Of a stretch of 64,000 nucleotides of DNA, positions 1 through 12,270 are shown piece after piece (position 1 is the stretch's first letter; each line of letters starts with the position of its first letter). The notes under the pieces were generated by a model. That model ran no database searches, was not told the DNA's origin, and was given only the letters and a program-made list of their open reading frames with translations. Both the position numbers and the translations under genes were made by a program. Source of the stretch: Solen grandis (Eukaryota > Mollusca > Bivalvia > Adapedonta > Solenidae); assembly GCA_021229015.1 (NCBI GenBank), contig CM037777.1, positions 68,548,840 through 68,612,839 of the forward strand, in the 5' to 3' direction.

Positions 1-66
1 CAAGTATCCCACGGTCGCTTAAGAAGCAAAGTGTATTGAGCGAACGTGGGTTTTCCGACGATTAAT
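1..66 (+). mobile_element. MITE-A right end at the window edge
   Basis: CCCACGGTCGCTTAAGAAGC and GTATTGAGCGAACGTGGGTT match the right end of the other MITE-A copies. The left part is outside the window or deleted. Confidence 0.6.
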
Positions 67-1008
67 AGAATAACTTTATATTTATCAAAGAGACTGCAAT
101 TCAGTCAAAATACTTTATCAAAATTTCGTGAATACGAAGTATATGTTTCAGCTATTGTCACTCAACAAACTTTTCCTCCGTAGGTACATGAATATCTACC
201 AATAAAAAATCGTTAAAATACACACTCGGCACTGTCTTACGTCATCATCCCTATGTAGGTAAAAAGCGAGGTTAGACAGCTACGCCGAAAAAAAGTAGTT
301 CCGATAGACCAATATCAATGATAGCACTCAGTATTTCAACAGTAAGCATTAAATAAATATCTACAGATCCATGTGCATGACGCTATTTTCCTGTGTAGCG
401 ATATAGTACAGGATATAGGGTTGCAAAATTGGTAAGGTGAAGTAAACGGGCCTTATCGGTGTAAATAGATAAAATAGTTTTGAGACATTGTTAAATCCAG
501 ATCGGTATTCGTCATCAGATATTCTAGTTTGTTATAGATAGGCTTTTTTTCTTCAGAAACTGGTAGCCATACAAATATACAAAGAAACAAGGGAATTTAT
601 GTAAATTTTATGAAAGTAGTTTTTGAAGATGCGTGTGTTCACTGTATGAAATGTTCTGTCCCGTGTAATTTACATTATTATAATTTGTATACTAGTGTCA
701 GCATACAGAAGCAAGTTGTCATTAACTGTTGTCAGTAATAAATTTTCGAATTATCCCATCCGGAGCACTTTCCTCCGGTGACCGCGTCAAACCAAAGACG
801 TATAAAATTGGTACCAGATTCAACCTTGTCAGGTACCCTGCAAAATGGGGATGCTATTGGAACTCGGAGTACTCAGTACTGACTTGCTATAAACCGTGCA
901 CATAAAAGAACCAAGGGGTCGATTTGCAGAATGAACTAGGGTATCGCACCCAGACTCCCTTGTATGCAACCACAGTCTCTTCCGAGGCTGTCTCTTCAGC
1001 CAAATAAG
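67..1008. other. Non-coding, nothing recognised
   Basis: AT-rich sequence with stops in all frames. It would lie in an intron of the TEP/A2M-like gene if that gene continues leftward. Confidence 0.6.
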
Positions 1009-1270
1009 GGGGCCTCCGTGGCCGAGAGGGTAAAGTCGCTGACTTTAACACTAACTCAGCCCCTCACCGCGTGGGTTCGAATCCCAGCAGGGTCATTCGG
1101 ATTCTCATGCGAGGAAGCCTTCCAGCTATCGTGCGGCAAGTCGGTGGTTCTACCCGGATGCCTCCGTGCATTCGGGGTCTTCCTCCAGCTGTAATTAGCT
1201 GGATGTCGCTATATGACTGAAATACTATCGAAGCGACGGTAAACTCAAATAGTCAAGTCAAGCAAAATAA
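1009..1270 (+). mobile_element. SINE-B, tRNA-Ser/Leu-like head
   Basis: GGCCTCCGTGGCCGAGAGGG resembles an A-box region, and GTGGGTTCGAATCCCAGCAG a B-box. After the head comes a conserved body (GAGGAAGCCTTCCAGCTATC...CGGTGGTTCTACCCGGATGC) and a tail with ATATGACTGAAATACTATCG. It cannot be an independent tRNA gene because the acceptor arms do not pair and the same body recurs elsewhere. Confidence 0.75.
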
Positions 1271-1663
1271 CAGGACTCCACTCGTGGGTTATCCTTAAAT
1301 ATGACCATAATACTCAGAAAATGATGGCTAGCCATTACTATAAAAGAAGCAAACTTCATTCTCAAAACAAAAAGAACAACATGAGTTTTAAGACATCTAT
1401 ATTAAGTGTCTACCAAGTAAACCGATTCATCTATAGCGTCATAAATTATAAACACCACGGAGACAGGACATTACATAGAATAGGGAAAAAACAACAGTTG
1501 CGAACGGTCAGTCGACAAAAGGACCAACTGGGGTGCTTAAACCAGATTTCAAGGGACCCCATCCTTGCACAGCCTGACTACGAAAAATGGAAACAAAAAT
1601 TCGTGTATTTTATCGTTGTATCTTGGACCGGATGAACATATTTACCTAATAAAATAAGTTGAA

Positions 1664-1985
1664 ATACGTAACACTGTTACATTACGTAACGTTACGTTAA
1701 ATTACTTTATGTTATGTCACGTTATATCATGATACGTAATGTGACGTTCCATAATGTTATGTGACGTTACGTTAAATTATGTCATTTTACGTTGTTACGT
1801 AAAATGTATTTTGTGTTATATTTTGTTATGTTACATATTTACGTGACGTTACGTTATATGACGTAACGTTATGCTGTGTTACGTGACATTACGTTAGGTT
1901 ACAGTTCGTTATATTATGTTGTATGCCGTTGTCTCACGGTGTATTTCGTTGCGTTATTGTAGTTTCTATGTGATGTTATTTTATG
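1664..1985 (+). repeat. Degenerate ACGTTA/GTTACG-rich tract
   Basis: About 320 bases of loosely periodic TTACGT/ACGTTA words with no clear fixed unit. It contains unusually many CpG-type ACGT sites for this AT-rich region. No gene signal. Confidence 0.8.
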
Positions 1986-2220
1986 CCATGTGAGAGTCCT
2001 TTACCAATTCTACCGTCCTTCAGCTGTGATAATTGTACATCTTGGCTGACTATTCGAGATTCTATTGTTAAAGTACAAATACTTTCTCAGCCTTTTTTTT
2101 TTCAAATAACATAACAAAAAGTGAATGTAGAAATGCATTTTTACTTTCCATTTCGAATGATCCAGTCCGATATGCTCATTTTTGTAGATAAATTGTGTTC
2201 CTAAATAGATGATGGTCATC

Positions 2221-2431
2221 CCAATGGCCGGGTGGTTAGCTCACTTTGATAGCAGACGAGAGGTTGTGGGTTTGGTTATCGGCCTGATATAAAGGTGACA
2301 CTGGAAGCAATCTGCTTCTCACATAAAATAAAGGTATTTCCAGGACTGGTCGACTCTGTGCATTGAGTGTGGTATCATGCCACTTGTCTTTGGTGTAATA
2401 CCGCTGAGTGACTGAAACATGGGATAATGAG
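2221..2431 (+). mobile_element. SINE-A, degenerate copy
   Basis: Head CAATGGCCGGGTGGTTAGCT, body remnants TTTCCAGGACTGGTCGACTC and GTGTGGTATCATGCCACTTG, and TGAGTGACTGAAAC near the end. It lies just downstream of the MG1-like exon on the gene strand, in the presumed next intron. Confidence 0.65.
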
Positions 2432-2944
2432 AACCAAACAACCATGCAAAAGCATGGGATAGTAGAGTTGAATTGATTTCATTAGTTGCAATGCTGTAAA
2501 TAAATCGCAGTTTATCTCGAATTTAGACGTGTGATTTGATAGATAGCTTCATTTGTTTGATATCAAGAGATAATGGGTGGATATTCCATTCATCTAAAAA
2601 AAAACTGTCACAAATCACACAAAACACAATCTGTCTTACCTTTACGTTTATGGAACCCTCCATTTTATCTAAAAAAAAAATAAAAAAAATCCTTCAATTT
2701 TCAATAACTGGATAATTTATTAACTAGTATAAAAAGTCGTGAGCTGCAAAGTTAAACACAATCGGAACATCACGGTGATGACCGGCCTTAGCGTGTTGCT
2801 ACAATTAACGTCAACTGTCATGCAATAAAATCAAGAAATTTAAACTGTGTAGCAAAAAAGAAAAAAAAGGAAAATCCTGTTATCTTAAAGTGTATTTCTT
2901 AATAATATTTTTTTTTACAAATTAAAGACATATAAATGTCGTAC

Positions 2945-3156
2945 CTTTATTAAAAGTCATCTCTCCTAAACCGATGATCTCTTTTCTCGGTTTTGACCTT
3001 TCTTCATAATCGAAGTGATACATCTCGACCCTGACCCTTTCCGAGGTTATAGGTCGCAGAAGCCTTACGGTGATATTGTATGGTTTGTCCGGATCCATGG
3101 AGGTCGGATACAGAATCAGGTAGCTGCCCCCATCAGATTCCACGGCTGGGGTATTT
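2945..3156 (-). CDS. MG1-like exon of the TEP/A2M-like gene
   Basis: 70 codons plus one base on each side; the first base completes a Gln codon from the signal exon. It includes an N-glycosylation motif, NIT. The phase match with the leader exon, together with strong splice sites at both ends, argues for a real exon. Confidence 0.65.
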
Positions 3157-3377
3157 CTAACAATCATACACACAATTATAAGCCTTCATCGAATCTTAAT
3201 CGCCTTCTTTCTTCTTCTCCTCTCCCCATCGTCGGAAACCCACGATATATATTCCGTTATCACTTTTGTTTTAAGAAGCAAATCGTATTGAGCGAACATG
3301 GGTTTTCGATGATGCATTTACCCCTAATTATCGGGATTCCCAAAAAAGTAAAAACGTGTACATGTGCACCAAAATCA

Positions 3378-3416
<39 letters not shown>

Positions 3417-4000
3417 CCTCTCCCAATTAACTATGTCACGTTATTTCACCCATGAAAATGTCATATTGCCACATCGGGGATTTAAACAAACTGAAAAAAA
3501 AATGTTTTCCTTTAAAACAAAGGTCGGAGATGTTCAAAGTATTACTTATCGTCAGAATTTGTCTTGAAAATACATATTATGATATTCATTAATAGGGTTA
3601 AAGCTCTGATTAAGATTTTTTTCTAAGTCAACCAAAAGAGAAAAAATCCTTTCCTTTAAAAATAATATTTTTTTTTTACTAAAGTGAACACTTGTATTAT
3701 TATAAGGTAATAAATGTATGAGGATGTAAGATTTTTTATATTTGTTCTTTAATTGATAAGAATAAGAGTGTCAAACTTCGATGGAAACTTTGAGTATACA
3801 ACATTGCTACAGTGTCGAAGTATTATGGCAGAGCAGCGTGCTGCATTACATTGATTGCTATTTACATAAATTAAAACCAATATCATGCTAACTGAATAAT
3901 CGTTTACCACATGCAAGCGTCTGAAGTTTTATACTTACTGTGTATGTCCCGAGTGCAGAATGCACATGCAGGCGAAGGCCGCCAGGATGTATGATGTCAT
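2945..4000 (-). CDS. Start of a TEP/A2M/CD109-like secreted protein (2 exons)
   Basis: Two minus-strand exons join in frame. The first (4000-3939) has ATG and 20 codons with a hydrophobic leader, MTSYILAAFACMCILHSGHT, ending on a split codon before GTAAGT. The second (3156-2945, 212 bases) follows a TTGTTAG acceptor and ends one base into a codon before GTACGA. After the leader come SYLILYPTSMDPDKPYNITV and a predicted beta-rich stretch (RLLRPITSERVRVEMYHF, EIIGLGEMTFNK). That pattern (Y-L-I-x-x-P...P-Y-N-I-T-V-x-L) resembles the MG1 domain that opens thioester-containing proteins, alpha-2-macroglobulins, CD109 and C3. These are secreted or GPI-linked immune or protease-trapping proteins. The rest would lie left of the window, and no further exon was recognised in 1-2944. 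The family is inferred from one domain. Confidence 0.6.
3227..3314 (+). mobile_element. MITE-A, internally deleted copy
   Basis: 88 bp with ~18-bp terminal inverted repeats: left CATCGTCGGAAACCCACG, right end inverse CATCATCGAAAACCCATG. The inside carries CGATATATATTCCGTTATC and AAGAAGCAAATCGTATTGAG, text shared with the other copies. It lies in intron 1 of the TEP/A2M-like gene. Confidence 0.75.
3385..3420 (+). repeat. (CT)n microsatellite
   Basis: About 16 CT dinucleotides followed by CCTCTCC, upstream of the MG1-like exon within the intron. Confidence 0.95.
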
Positions 4001-4028
4001 GACGCCACTTGTCTCCACGATCTGGAAT
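3939..4028 (-). CDS. Signal-peptide exon of the TEP/A2M-like gene
   Basis: Coding part is 4000-3939. A TTTGCAG acceptor-like site just upstream (exon edge 4028) suggests a 28-base 5' UTR portion spliced to a distal leader exon. The donor GTAAGTAT is near-consensus. The leader lacks a basic residue near the Met but has the hydrophobic core YILAAFACMCIL. The MITE at 4162-4524 lies about 160 bases upstream of the ATG. Confidence 0.55.
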
Positions 4029-4161
4029 CTGCAAATGAACAATATGAAAAATATATTCTGGAATAATCACAGTTAACATATTGTTTGTTTTCGTATTCAT
4101 CACTGCTGTTATGATCAATACCATCAGCAGTAGCAGTAGTATTTAAAACCAGGACTACCCC

Positions 4162-4524
4162 CATCGTCGGAACCCACGGTATATATATCCCGTTATTACT
4201 ACCATTACTACCGTACATACCGAGGGATTTTCAACTGGCAAAACTTAGTTTTCATGAATATTAATCAGGTACTTGCTGGCCATTGAAACCACTTATAGTA
4301 TTTTAAATACTCTTCATTGAAATTAAAAAAGCAAAATCAGAATAACTATATGTAACGCGCCTTTTCATTGGTTGATAGATCCGTGCTGCACTACGGATCA
4401 AATGGAATGCTAAATCAATAATTCATGAGTATGAATTTTAATTTTTAATTTTTATTATTCAAATAACCAACAGCAGTTTAAGAAGCAAGGCGTATTGAGC
4501 GAACGTAGTTTCAGACGATTATGC
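4162..4524 (+). mobile_element. MITE-A, long copy upstream of the TEP/A2M-like gene
   Basis: 363 bp. The left terminus is CATCGTCGGAACCCACGG, and the right carries AAGAAGCAAGGCGTATTGAG then GACGATTATG. Internal halves are an imperfect inverted repeat (TTCATGAATATTAATCA near 4250 versus TTGATTTAGCATT-type sequence, reversed, near 4410). It starts about 160 bases upstream of the predicted ATG. Confidence 0.7.
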
Positions 4525-5383
4525 ACCCCCATGTTTCCGAATTAAGGAAATCGTTAAGCTTATGTTTTTCAGTTGACATAAAAAGAAGCACGTGTGTGAA
4601 ATGTCAATTTTCTAAAGAATTTGTTGGTGCTTTTCTGAACATCAGAAAATAATATTGGGATTTGGTATATCATATATATTATCTAATTATACAGTAGCCT
4701 AAAATATTAGTCTAGATACACAAAATTACAATGGTTCGCTGATGTGCATCTTCATGTATACATGTTATCGTAAAGATGTCAACAAACAACAGTAAATATT
4801 ATTATGAATTAGATTAGATACACATAAAACAAAGCTGGTACTAACTTGAGATTTAATGTCTTTCAGATAGAAGTTAGTGAGTTGTAAAACTCGACGTGCC
4901 TGTAATATGTTAATATTACACTTTGAGGTTGAACAATACTTCATTATTTTCTCAACATTTTCAGCAAGATTGAATTTTCTCCACAGAAATTAAAGATTAA
5001 AACAGGGTGTTTGAGCTTACTAAAATACTATACTATTTGTAATGCTAGGGACACTGGATGAATCTCATTTTATTGAGTTAATCCTAAGTGTTTACAAAAG
5101 AGCCACGAATGACACTGATACCTAATCTGACGCCAATTTGCTTTATCAAAGCAGCCGTGTTTTACGAAAGTCGAAATTTTGACTTAGTAGATGGTGACCT
5201 AAAGAACAATTGTGGTAATATATTTTCAAATATGTCTCTAAACGTTGGTAATACCTTTACGGATCTGAATGATTTTGACAATCTGTGCTTTACTATTTAC
5301 TGATACACGCGCGGACGCATTGAAACATTCATATATCCCCACGATTAACAGGTAAATAACTTCAATGATGCGTTATATTAAAT

Positions 5384-5695
5384 TGTTTGTTTATTGGGTT
5401 TAACGTCCTACCGACAGTATTTCAGTCATTTGGAGACGATGTCTACTTGAGACAGATATAGTGCTGCAACACTGCAGTGTCATGCCGTAGACATGTGGCA
5501 TGATACCACACCCAATCACATTATCCTGACACCGGGCCAACCAGTCCTGCAACTACCCTTATATGCTGAGCGCCAAGCAAGGGAGCTATAACAGTACCAT
5601 TTTTTACGACTTTGGTATATCGCGTCCGGGGATCGAACCCACGGCCTCCCGCTCACGAGGCGGACTCTCTAACCACTCGGCCACCGGGGACGGTC
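5384..5695 (-). mobile_element. SINE-A, complete copy
   Basis: Sense strand is minus: a tRNA-like head (GGTGGCCGAGTGGTTAGAGA...GTGGGTTCGATCCCCGGACG) at the high end, then a body with ATATAAGGGTAGTTGCAGGA, GTGTGGTATCATGCCACATG and CTCCAAATGACTGAAATACT, and a tail in TTAAACCCAATAAACAAAC. The body is the most frequent repeat of the window. Confidence 0.85.
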
Positions 5696-6044
5696 CGCAT
5701 TATATTAAAAGAAAGTTTATCTGACAAATCTGAATTCATGCAAACATGTAATTTTACCCCAGGTTTCCAATGTCGAAATATAAAGTGTACAAAACAGTAG
5801 AGAATAAAACGTATTTGTGATATATGACACATGCTGTTTGCGATACATAATCACAACGTATGCAGGTAGGTAATATATGCCCATATAAACATGACCATAA
5901 AATTGCAGGTTCTCGATCTTCCTGGCAGGAGAAACGCAAAATCTGAAGTCACAGTCTGAGTCATTTTTGCACCAGTCCCTCCTGCTCAACATATTGGGGC
6001 GTGTGCAAAAATAATTTTAACAAATTTCCCTGATATGTTTAACC

Positions 6045-6255
6045 ATTAACATGCTAAATTTCTCCGTTGGACTAGTCCTTTCTTCATTTTGGATGTACCA
6101 TTACTTGTTTTTAGGAGTGCATGCTGAAAATTTATTGACTGATTAGCGAACAATGCAGACTATAGTCAGCCTGTACGAATGTGCAGGCTGATCTTGTTCT
6201 GGATCGGTCACAGAGACAGTCGCAATTAGGGCTGAGTGGCTTATGAGTATTCTAG
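6045..6255 (+). mobile_element. MITE-like repeat (ACATGCTAATTTCT family)
   Basis: AACCATTAACATGCTAAATT, TTGGACTAGTCC and TGCAGGCTGATCTTGTTCTG resemble the stretch at 18395-18570. Termini are not clear. Confidence 0.45.
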
Positions 6256-8115
6256 ATAAAATTGGCCCTAAACGGTCAAAAATGATCCAAAATCAGTGAC
6301 CAGAATAAAAAAAAAATGTTTTTGATATGCTACCTTTAGTGTTACGCGTGAGTAGATGCTTAATAAGATTTCGATACATATACTTTAATGACATTTAAAA
6401 AGCATTCGTCCTTTGCATGTGCATTTGAGGAAGACGGATCGGCATTCATCTGCTTTGGTCTGTCCTTCAACCCCGATAACCCTTTAGCAATCTTGATACA
6501 ACTTTAACCATATCCTACTATTTAATATGCGAAGCTACGGTACCCACCTGAAAAGCTTGTAGTTGTTAAAATGTATTATTCCATATAAAAACCTGGTCTA
6601 CACACTACAAAACTAAATGCTCGGGAAGTAAATACTTGAATAATTCCCAAGTTAGTTTTGTCTCGATGCATGTCATCGTTTCATTGGTTAAACATGGTGT
6701 ATCTGCGCAAATTTAAATTCAGTCCATTGAAAGTGTCATACACACCCGCATAGTGGAATGAATATCGGTGGAAATAAAAACAAGAAGTATCTTTAAAAAA
6801 AGATACACGGCCGTGGTGAATTAATTATATTTAGTGTTAATTCTGCATCTTGATGAGAGGACATTTGACCCAAGTATTATGAATGTATTTCAAGCGTTCA
6901 AAATATATAGAGCAAACTGGTTACCCCATCCCCCCTTAAATATGTTTCTAGTGTATTTTTCTATAATGATGCAAAGTTTTAGAAAATTATCATGGCTAGT
7001 TTTATCTTTCCTTCTTTTTCTACATAGAAAATAACTGGATTGTGCACGTATGCCTTTAATATGTTCTATTTCTTCAATTTCAATGACCATCTGTGAACAA
7101 GCTGTTTTAGACTACCAGGTTACGTAGTCGGGTAAACTATATATAGAATTAGTATATTTTAGGTTTATCGTGACATAAAAGAAGACTAGTAATAATTTAC
7201 TTTGGCTTAACGTTCCTATCATATAAGGTATCAATTCATTTGATTTTATGCTTTATATCTTATTGTATTAATTATACTTATACGGTTAAACACTGACACA
7301 TTTTGGTGATCCCAAATCCACATATCATAATGATTCTTTTTATAGGACAAAGCATGGGCGTAGCTGGTCCTAAACAGATGTGCACGCCCGGGTTAGGGAA
7401 GTAATGCATCTCCGGATTTTCTAAGGATGCGCGTAGGTGCATTTACGGTATATTTTGGGCCAAAAACTCAATAATATGAGTATGGTATTAATCTTTATTT
7501 ACAAACTTTAATGTATTTTTGGCTTTTTGAAAATCATTTCGAGAAATGATGTACAGGCCAAGACGTAAGAAGCCTCAAGGGAACTACGACAGTGCAGACA
7601 GACATCTTTTATTTGAATCTTCCCTTTAAAAATCTCAGTGTAATCACTCCGAGGTGAAGTTTATATGTGGGAGCCTGTATCTGCTAATATATACGACAGA
7701 CACAGTATTGTGGAAATATGACGAAAGGCAGATAATAAAGAGAAAACAATAATTAACATAACACAAAACATATAATCAAGGCTCACCACATAGGTGGGTA
7801 ATTTTATTTGTTCTCAAAATTTGTTGCAAGATAGTTACAGAGAGCGAGAGAGGGTACACTGTGCAGTGTGCTTCATACCAAAATTTCAATCTTCTTCGAG
7901 TTGAAGAAAAAATAATTTTGACCTTCAGTTTCAGGACAGAACATTTTTGAGAATTTCTAAACAGATTATTTAAGGAACCAGGAACATTCCGTGGGAGTCT
8001 TGTTTGTAAAAAAAAAAGAATCAACTGTGTTTATGCAAATGTGATAAAGAGGCATGTGGTCATTTGTACAAAATAAGATTTAATTGTGAAACTTAATTTC
8101 AAGTAATACAATTAT

Positions 8116-8618
8116 CTTTTCAACACTACATTGCATAACGTACTTTGTAGTTAAACACTATAGTGCATAACGTACTTTGTAGTTCAACACTATAGTGCGT
8201 AACGCACTTTATAATTTAACACTACATTGCATAACGTACTTTGTAGTTTAAACACTATAGTGCATAACGCACTTTGTAGTTCAACACTATAGTGCGTAAC
8301 GCACTTTATAATTCAACACTACAGTTCATAACGTACTTTGTAGTTCAACACTATAATGTATAACGTACTTTGTAGTTCAACACTATAGTGCGTAACGCAC
8401 TTTATAATTTAACACTACATTGCATAACGTACTTTGTAGTTTAACACTATAGTGCATAACGCACTTTGTAGTTCAACACTATAGTGCGTAACGCACTTTA
8501 TAATTCAACACTACAGTTCATAACGTACTTTGCAGTTCAACACTATAATGTATAACGTACTTTGTAGTTCAACGCTGTAGTGTATAACGTACTTTGTAGT
8601 TCAACACTATAGTTTGCT
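8116..8618 (+). repeat. 32-bp satellite with ~193-bp higher-order period
   Basis: About 16 consecutive units of TTCAACACTATAGTGCATAA + CGTACTTTGTAG (variants: CGCACTTTATAA). Unit variants recur in a fixed order: units 3-8 (from 8183) and 9-14 (from 8376) have the same series, giving a second period of 193/192 bases. Many units contain short palindromes (ACTATAGT, GTGCGTAACGCAC). Confidence 0.95.
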
Positions 8619-9261
8619 GTTCAGCATTAAATATGGAAAAAAGATTGCAAGTTTGCACTATAAAGCATTTCTACAAAGATAATACCGGTAGCTAAATGTT
8701 GAATAAATGATGAGGGCTACACAATGTTTATATATAAATAAACAGGATATAGAAAAGAAATAAAGCTCATATAAGTGAATAGAAAAAAAAATAGCTTACA
8801 TTTGTAACTTTCCGCACAGAGATATCTCGAGTTCACGCTCCTCTCCTTAATTGATGTAACAAAAGAAAAAGAGACAAAACTTTTTACTCCCTTCGAAGTT
8901 TTACATGAACATCAAATGCAACCTAAATATTCTTTCGGAGACTGACAAACATGTGTTAAGTGGGAAACACCTTTGCTTGGATGACAGTAAACAAAATTGC
9001 ATGTCAACGACACTACCCGAGGGCGGCAGGTTTGCATCCAGGTGACATTCATCGGTGTTTTGTTAATGAGATTTTTCGTAGTTCATTCTTTCATCCTCTG
9101 ACAGGATAGAGTATCAAATGAACGAACTGTATACGGTACATATAACTATCAATTAATGTGAATGTGTATTCGCGTTTGCGCATGCGCGGGTGTCTAAGAC
9201 GAATCAGTTTATATGATATGCGTATGCTCGATGTATATACGGATGAATTAGAACTGTTTGT

Positions 9262-9525
9262 ATGTTTGTTTTGTTGAGTTTAACGTCCCACCGACAGTAT
9301 TTCAGTCATTTTGGAGACTATGTCTAATTGAGACAGATATAGTGCTGCCACACTGCAGTATCACACTATAGACATGTGGCATGATACCACACCCAGTCAC
9401 ATTATCCTGACACCGGGACATACCCTGTATATATACTGAGCACCAATTAGGGAGCTATCAGTATCAGTTTTATCAACTTTGGTATGGCGCGGTTGGGGAT
9501 CTAACCCACGACCTCCCGCTCCAAA
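9262..9525 (-). mobile_element. SINE-A, head-truncated copy
   Basis: Tail TTAAACTCAACAAAACAAAC and the full body are present, but the tRNA-like head stops just after the B-box (GGGAGGTCGTGGGTTAGATC). The 5' part is replaced by unrelated sequence from about 9526. Confidence 0.8.
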
Positions 9526-9994
9526 CAGAACTGTTGCAATATGGATATTTGAATTATTTGTAAAAACATACGTCATCCCCACAAATATACATAGCAACAT
9601 TATACCCTTGTTTCTATCTGATATGTCTGTAATTCGTATAAAGTACATATATATTAACCATTTTAAAATAGATACCATGTATGTCATCTGACAAAATGAA
9701 AATAAAAAATACATATTTATCTCCATCTGCTTATTTGCTTGTTACCCTAAAATATCAGTTTTATATATCTCACAAAGAAGATGCACATATATATAAGTTG
9801 TTATATGTTTCCTTCTGCCTTAGGTAACGATGCGAGATTTATTGATTTCTAACATATTGATTTCATTAACATTTAAACACAAACCCCATCAATGAAACCT
9901 GGAGGACCCTGGCTATCAAAATATACTGATGTACGATGTCAGCCTTATACTCAAATATACTCAGGTATCATCGAGTTAAATGCCATAGTGCTTA

Positions 9995-10160
9995 GATAGC
10001 GTAGTGGTAACGCGCCTCGCTTCTCACCAGTGCGCCCTTGGTTCGGTTCCTGGTCACGTACGTTAGAGCTTACAGTGGTCGCCCGTCCAGACACGTGGGT
10101 TTTCTCATGGTTCTCTGGTTTCCTCCCTCAATAATGATCACATACGCCGCCACAAAGGCC
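9995..10160 (+). mobile_element. SINE-like element with another tRNA-like head
   Basis: TTAGATAGCGTAGTGGTAAC (A-box-like) and CTTGGTTCGGTTCCTGGTCA (B-box-like), followed by GTGGTCGCCCGTCCAGACAC and GGTTTTCTCATGGTTCTCTG. Only this copy was noticed in the window. Confidence 0.45.
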
Positions 10161-10354
10161 ATAGAGAGCGATTAATTAATATAAGGTGTGATAACTTGTT
10201 TCCTAATATATGCAAAATAAATAAAGTTTGGTATTATAATATTTAGCTAGAGCATAAAAATTTTACTTAAGTTCAGTTGTTGTTTTTTTCTTTCTTTTTT
10301 TTTTCTCGAATATAGTGTCGGACTTTCACTGACTACACACCCTCCATAATAAGT

Positions 10355-10635
10355 TTGGGAGCGGGAGGTCCTGGGTTCAATCCCTGGCCGCGACATACCA
10401 GAGCCGTAGAAAAAAAATTGTACTGGTATAGCTCCCTTGCTTTGGTGCTCAGCATATAAGGGTAGTTCCCTGGCAGGTTGGCCTAGTGTAAGGACAATTG
10501 ATTGGGTGCGGAATCATGCAACATGTCTACGACGTGATACTGCAGTTTGGCAGCACTATTTATGTCTCAAGGAGAAATAGTCTCCAAATGACTGAAATAC
10601 TGTCTTGAGGACGTTAAACTCAACAAACAAACGAC
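10355..10635 (+). mobile_element. SINE-A, + strand copy lacking the A-box
   Basis: Begins in the head at GGGAGCGGGAGGTCCTGGGT, with B-box GGGTTCAATCCCTGG, the complete body and tail ACGTTAAACTCAACAAACAA. Confidence 0.83.
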
Positions 10636-10639
10636 AACA

Positions 10640-12237
10640 ACCATAAGAAGTCACCATTTCAGTAATCGCAGAGTCCATTTTGTTATCCGGGTACTCGTCA
10701 TATTATCTGTGCAGATGTATTTATTACATAAAGCTGTATAAATAATCATTGAAGTCGTTGATTTTAATACATTTCAGTAAGCGTTTAACGATACGGACTT
10801 TGTATACACAAAATACGTCTATCTAGAACAAAAGTGAAGATATTTCCACGAGAGAGTGTAGAATTATGTAAAATGATATCATTCGAATTGGCTACTGAGG
10901 TGTATATACATGTATGTTATAAAGAAAAGAAGTACACGGCGTATCATTATAGAAAAAAATCCGACATCAGGTAACAGGTAATTTTGTACCGGCAATTTTC
11001 TACCCGACCCGCGGGTACTCGTTTCAGTGATCACATCTTTATTCATAGAAGGCGCCATGGTCCTGTGGTAAAATACCCGAGAAATTGGTATAAGATGTAA
11101 GCACGTGCTTCCTGATCGACGTGATATTTACACACAGTTTAAGGTCTTAGAACCCTAATAGCCATCAATTCCATCAAGGTCATGCATATAACTTCACAAT
11201 ATAAGCTTTCAAAATGTCAAACAATGGAAATCTTATGGGAAAATTAACATGTGACAGAAGTTCTTTTATTTCCTCCCCTTTATAATGTTTTGCTGCCATG
11301 AGTTATCTCCCCTGAAAGTTAAAATGATAAAATTCCTACAGTAAAAGTTTAGATTTTTTTCACGAAATGAAACAGAATCATAAAATGCATCTTTCTACCG
11401 TGAATTTTTCTCATAAATATCAAATTCAGTTTTTCATATTCACACAAAATGTATATTTTCCATAGGCTCCAATGTTAACTTAAATACAGATTATCTCTCC
11501 CAAAGTAAATAAAAGTTGAAAAAAATTGGGTGAAATATTTTAATTTTTGAATGTCTTCAAAGTGTCAAAGTTTCTTAGAAATATTACCATGGCAAGATAT
11601 GGAATATCGCTGTTTGGGTGCTAATGCCTTATTATGTCTACGGCGTTTACTGCAGTATGGTAGTATTAACAGAAACACAAAATTCTGAATAAATGTCTGT
11701 TGTTGGTTTTTAAATATCATTATTTTTTACACATGGTTTAATAGTGTTAATGTGTATATGAAAAAGAAGACATTAATTTATTTCATGCAATGAACCATTC
11801 AACTTCTATGTAAAAATAACCAAATAATGACAAAGACAATCAAATGTAGATATTTATATGTCACACAATGCATATATAGACAATACAAATATAATGAGCA
11901 AATAACGACAAAGGATCACACCCATCCTCGCGCACACCATTTTTATTTTAGCCCAGACACCAAACATAAATACTACATACATAAAAGAACCCTAACCCTT
12001 ACCCTGACAAAAAAATACTAACTGAGGTAAAGATTTCTACATCTAATTACACACGCACACACACACGTTAAAATACGTCAAGTTTGGAAACAAGGTTGTG
12101 CAACATAAATTAACCCCTATCGAAGGTTCCTCTGTTGAACCAGTACTTTACGCATGAGGTCTTCTCGACTCCAGCCGGGGTTGAAATCACAACCTCCAGG
12201 TTTTTAGTCAGTGCTACCACTCTCTACCACGGCGCCA

Positions 12238-12270
<33 letters not shown>

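Larger units (their letters stand above)
4525..8115. other. Intergenic, repeats only
   Basis: Apart from the SINE-A at 5384 and the MITE-like repeat at 6045, no gene, RNA or further repeat was recognised. Confidence 0.55.

Noticed and set aside
1321..1635. 104-codon plus-strand ORF
   Set aside because: No recognisable domain, no splice signals of note, and it lies in the presumed intron of a minus-strand gene.
8116..8618. CRISPR-like array of ~32-bp repeats
   Set aside because: Units are contiguous with no spacers, and the window is eukaryotic; it is a satellite.
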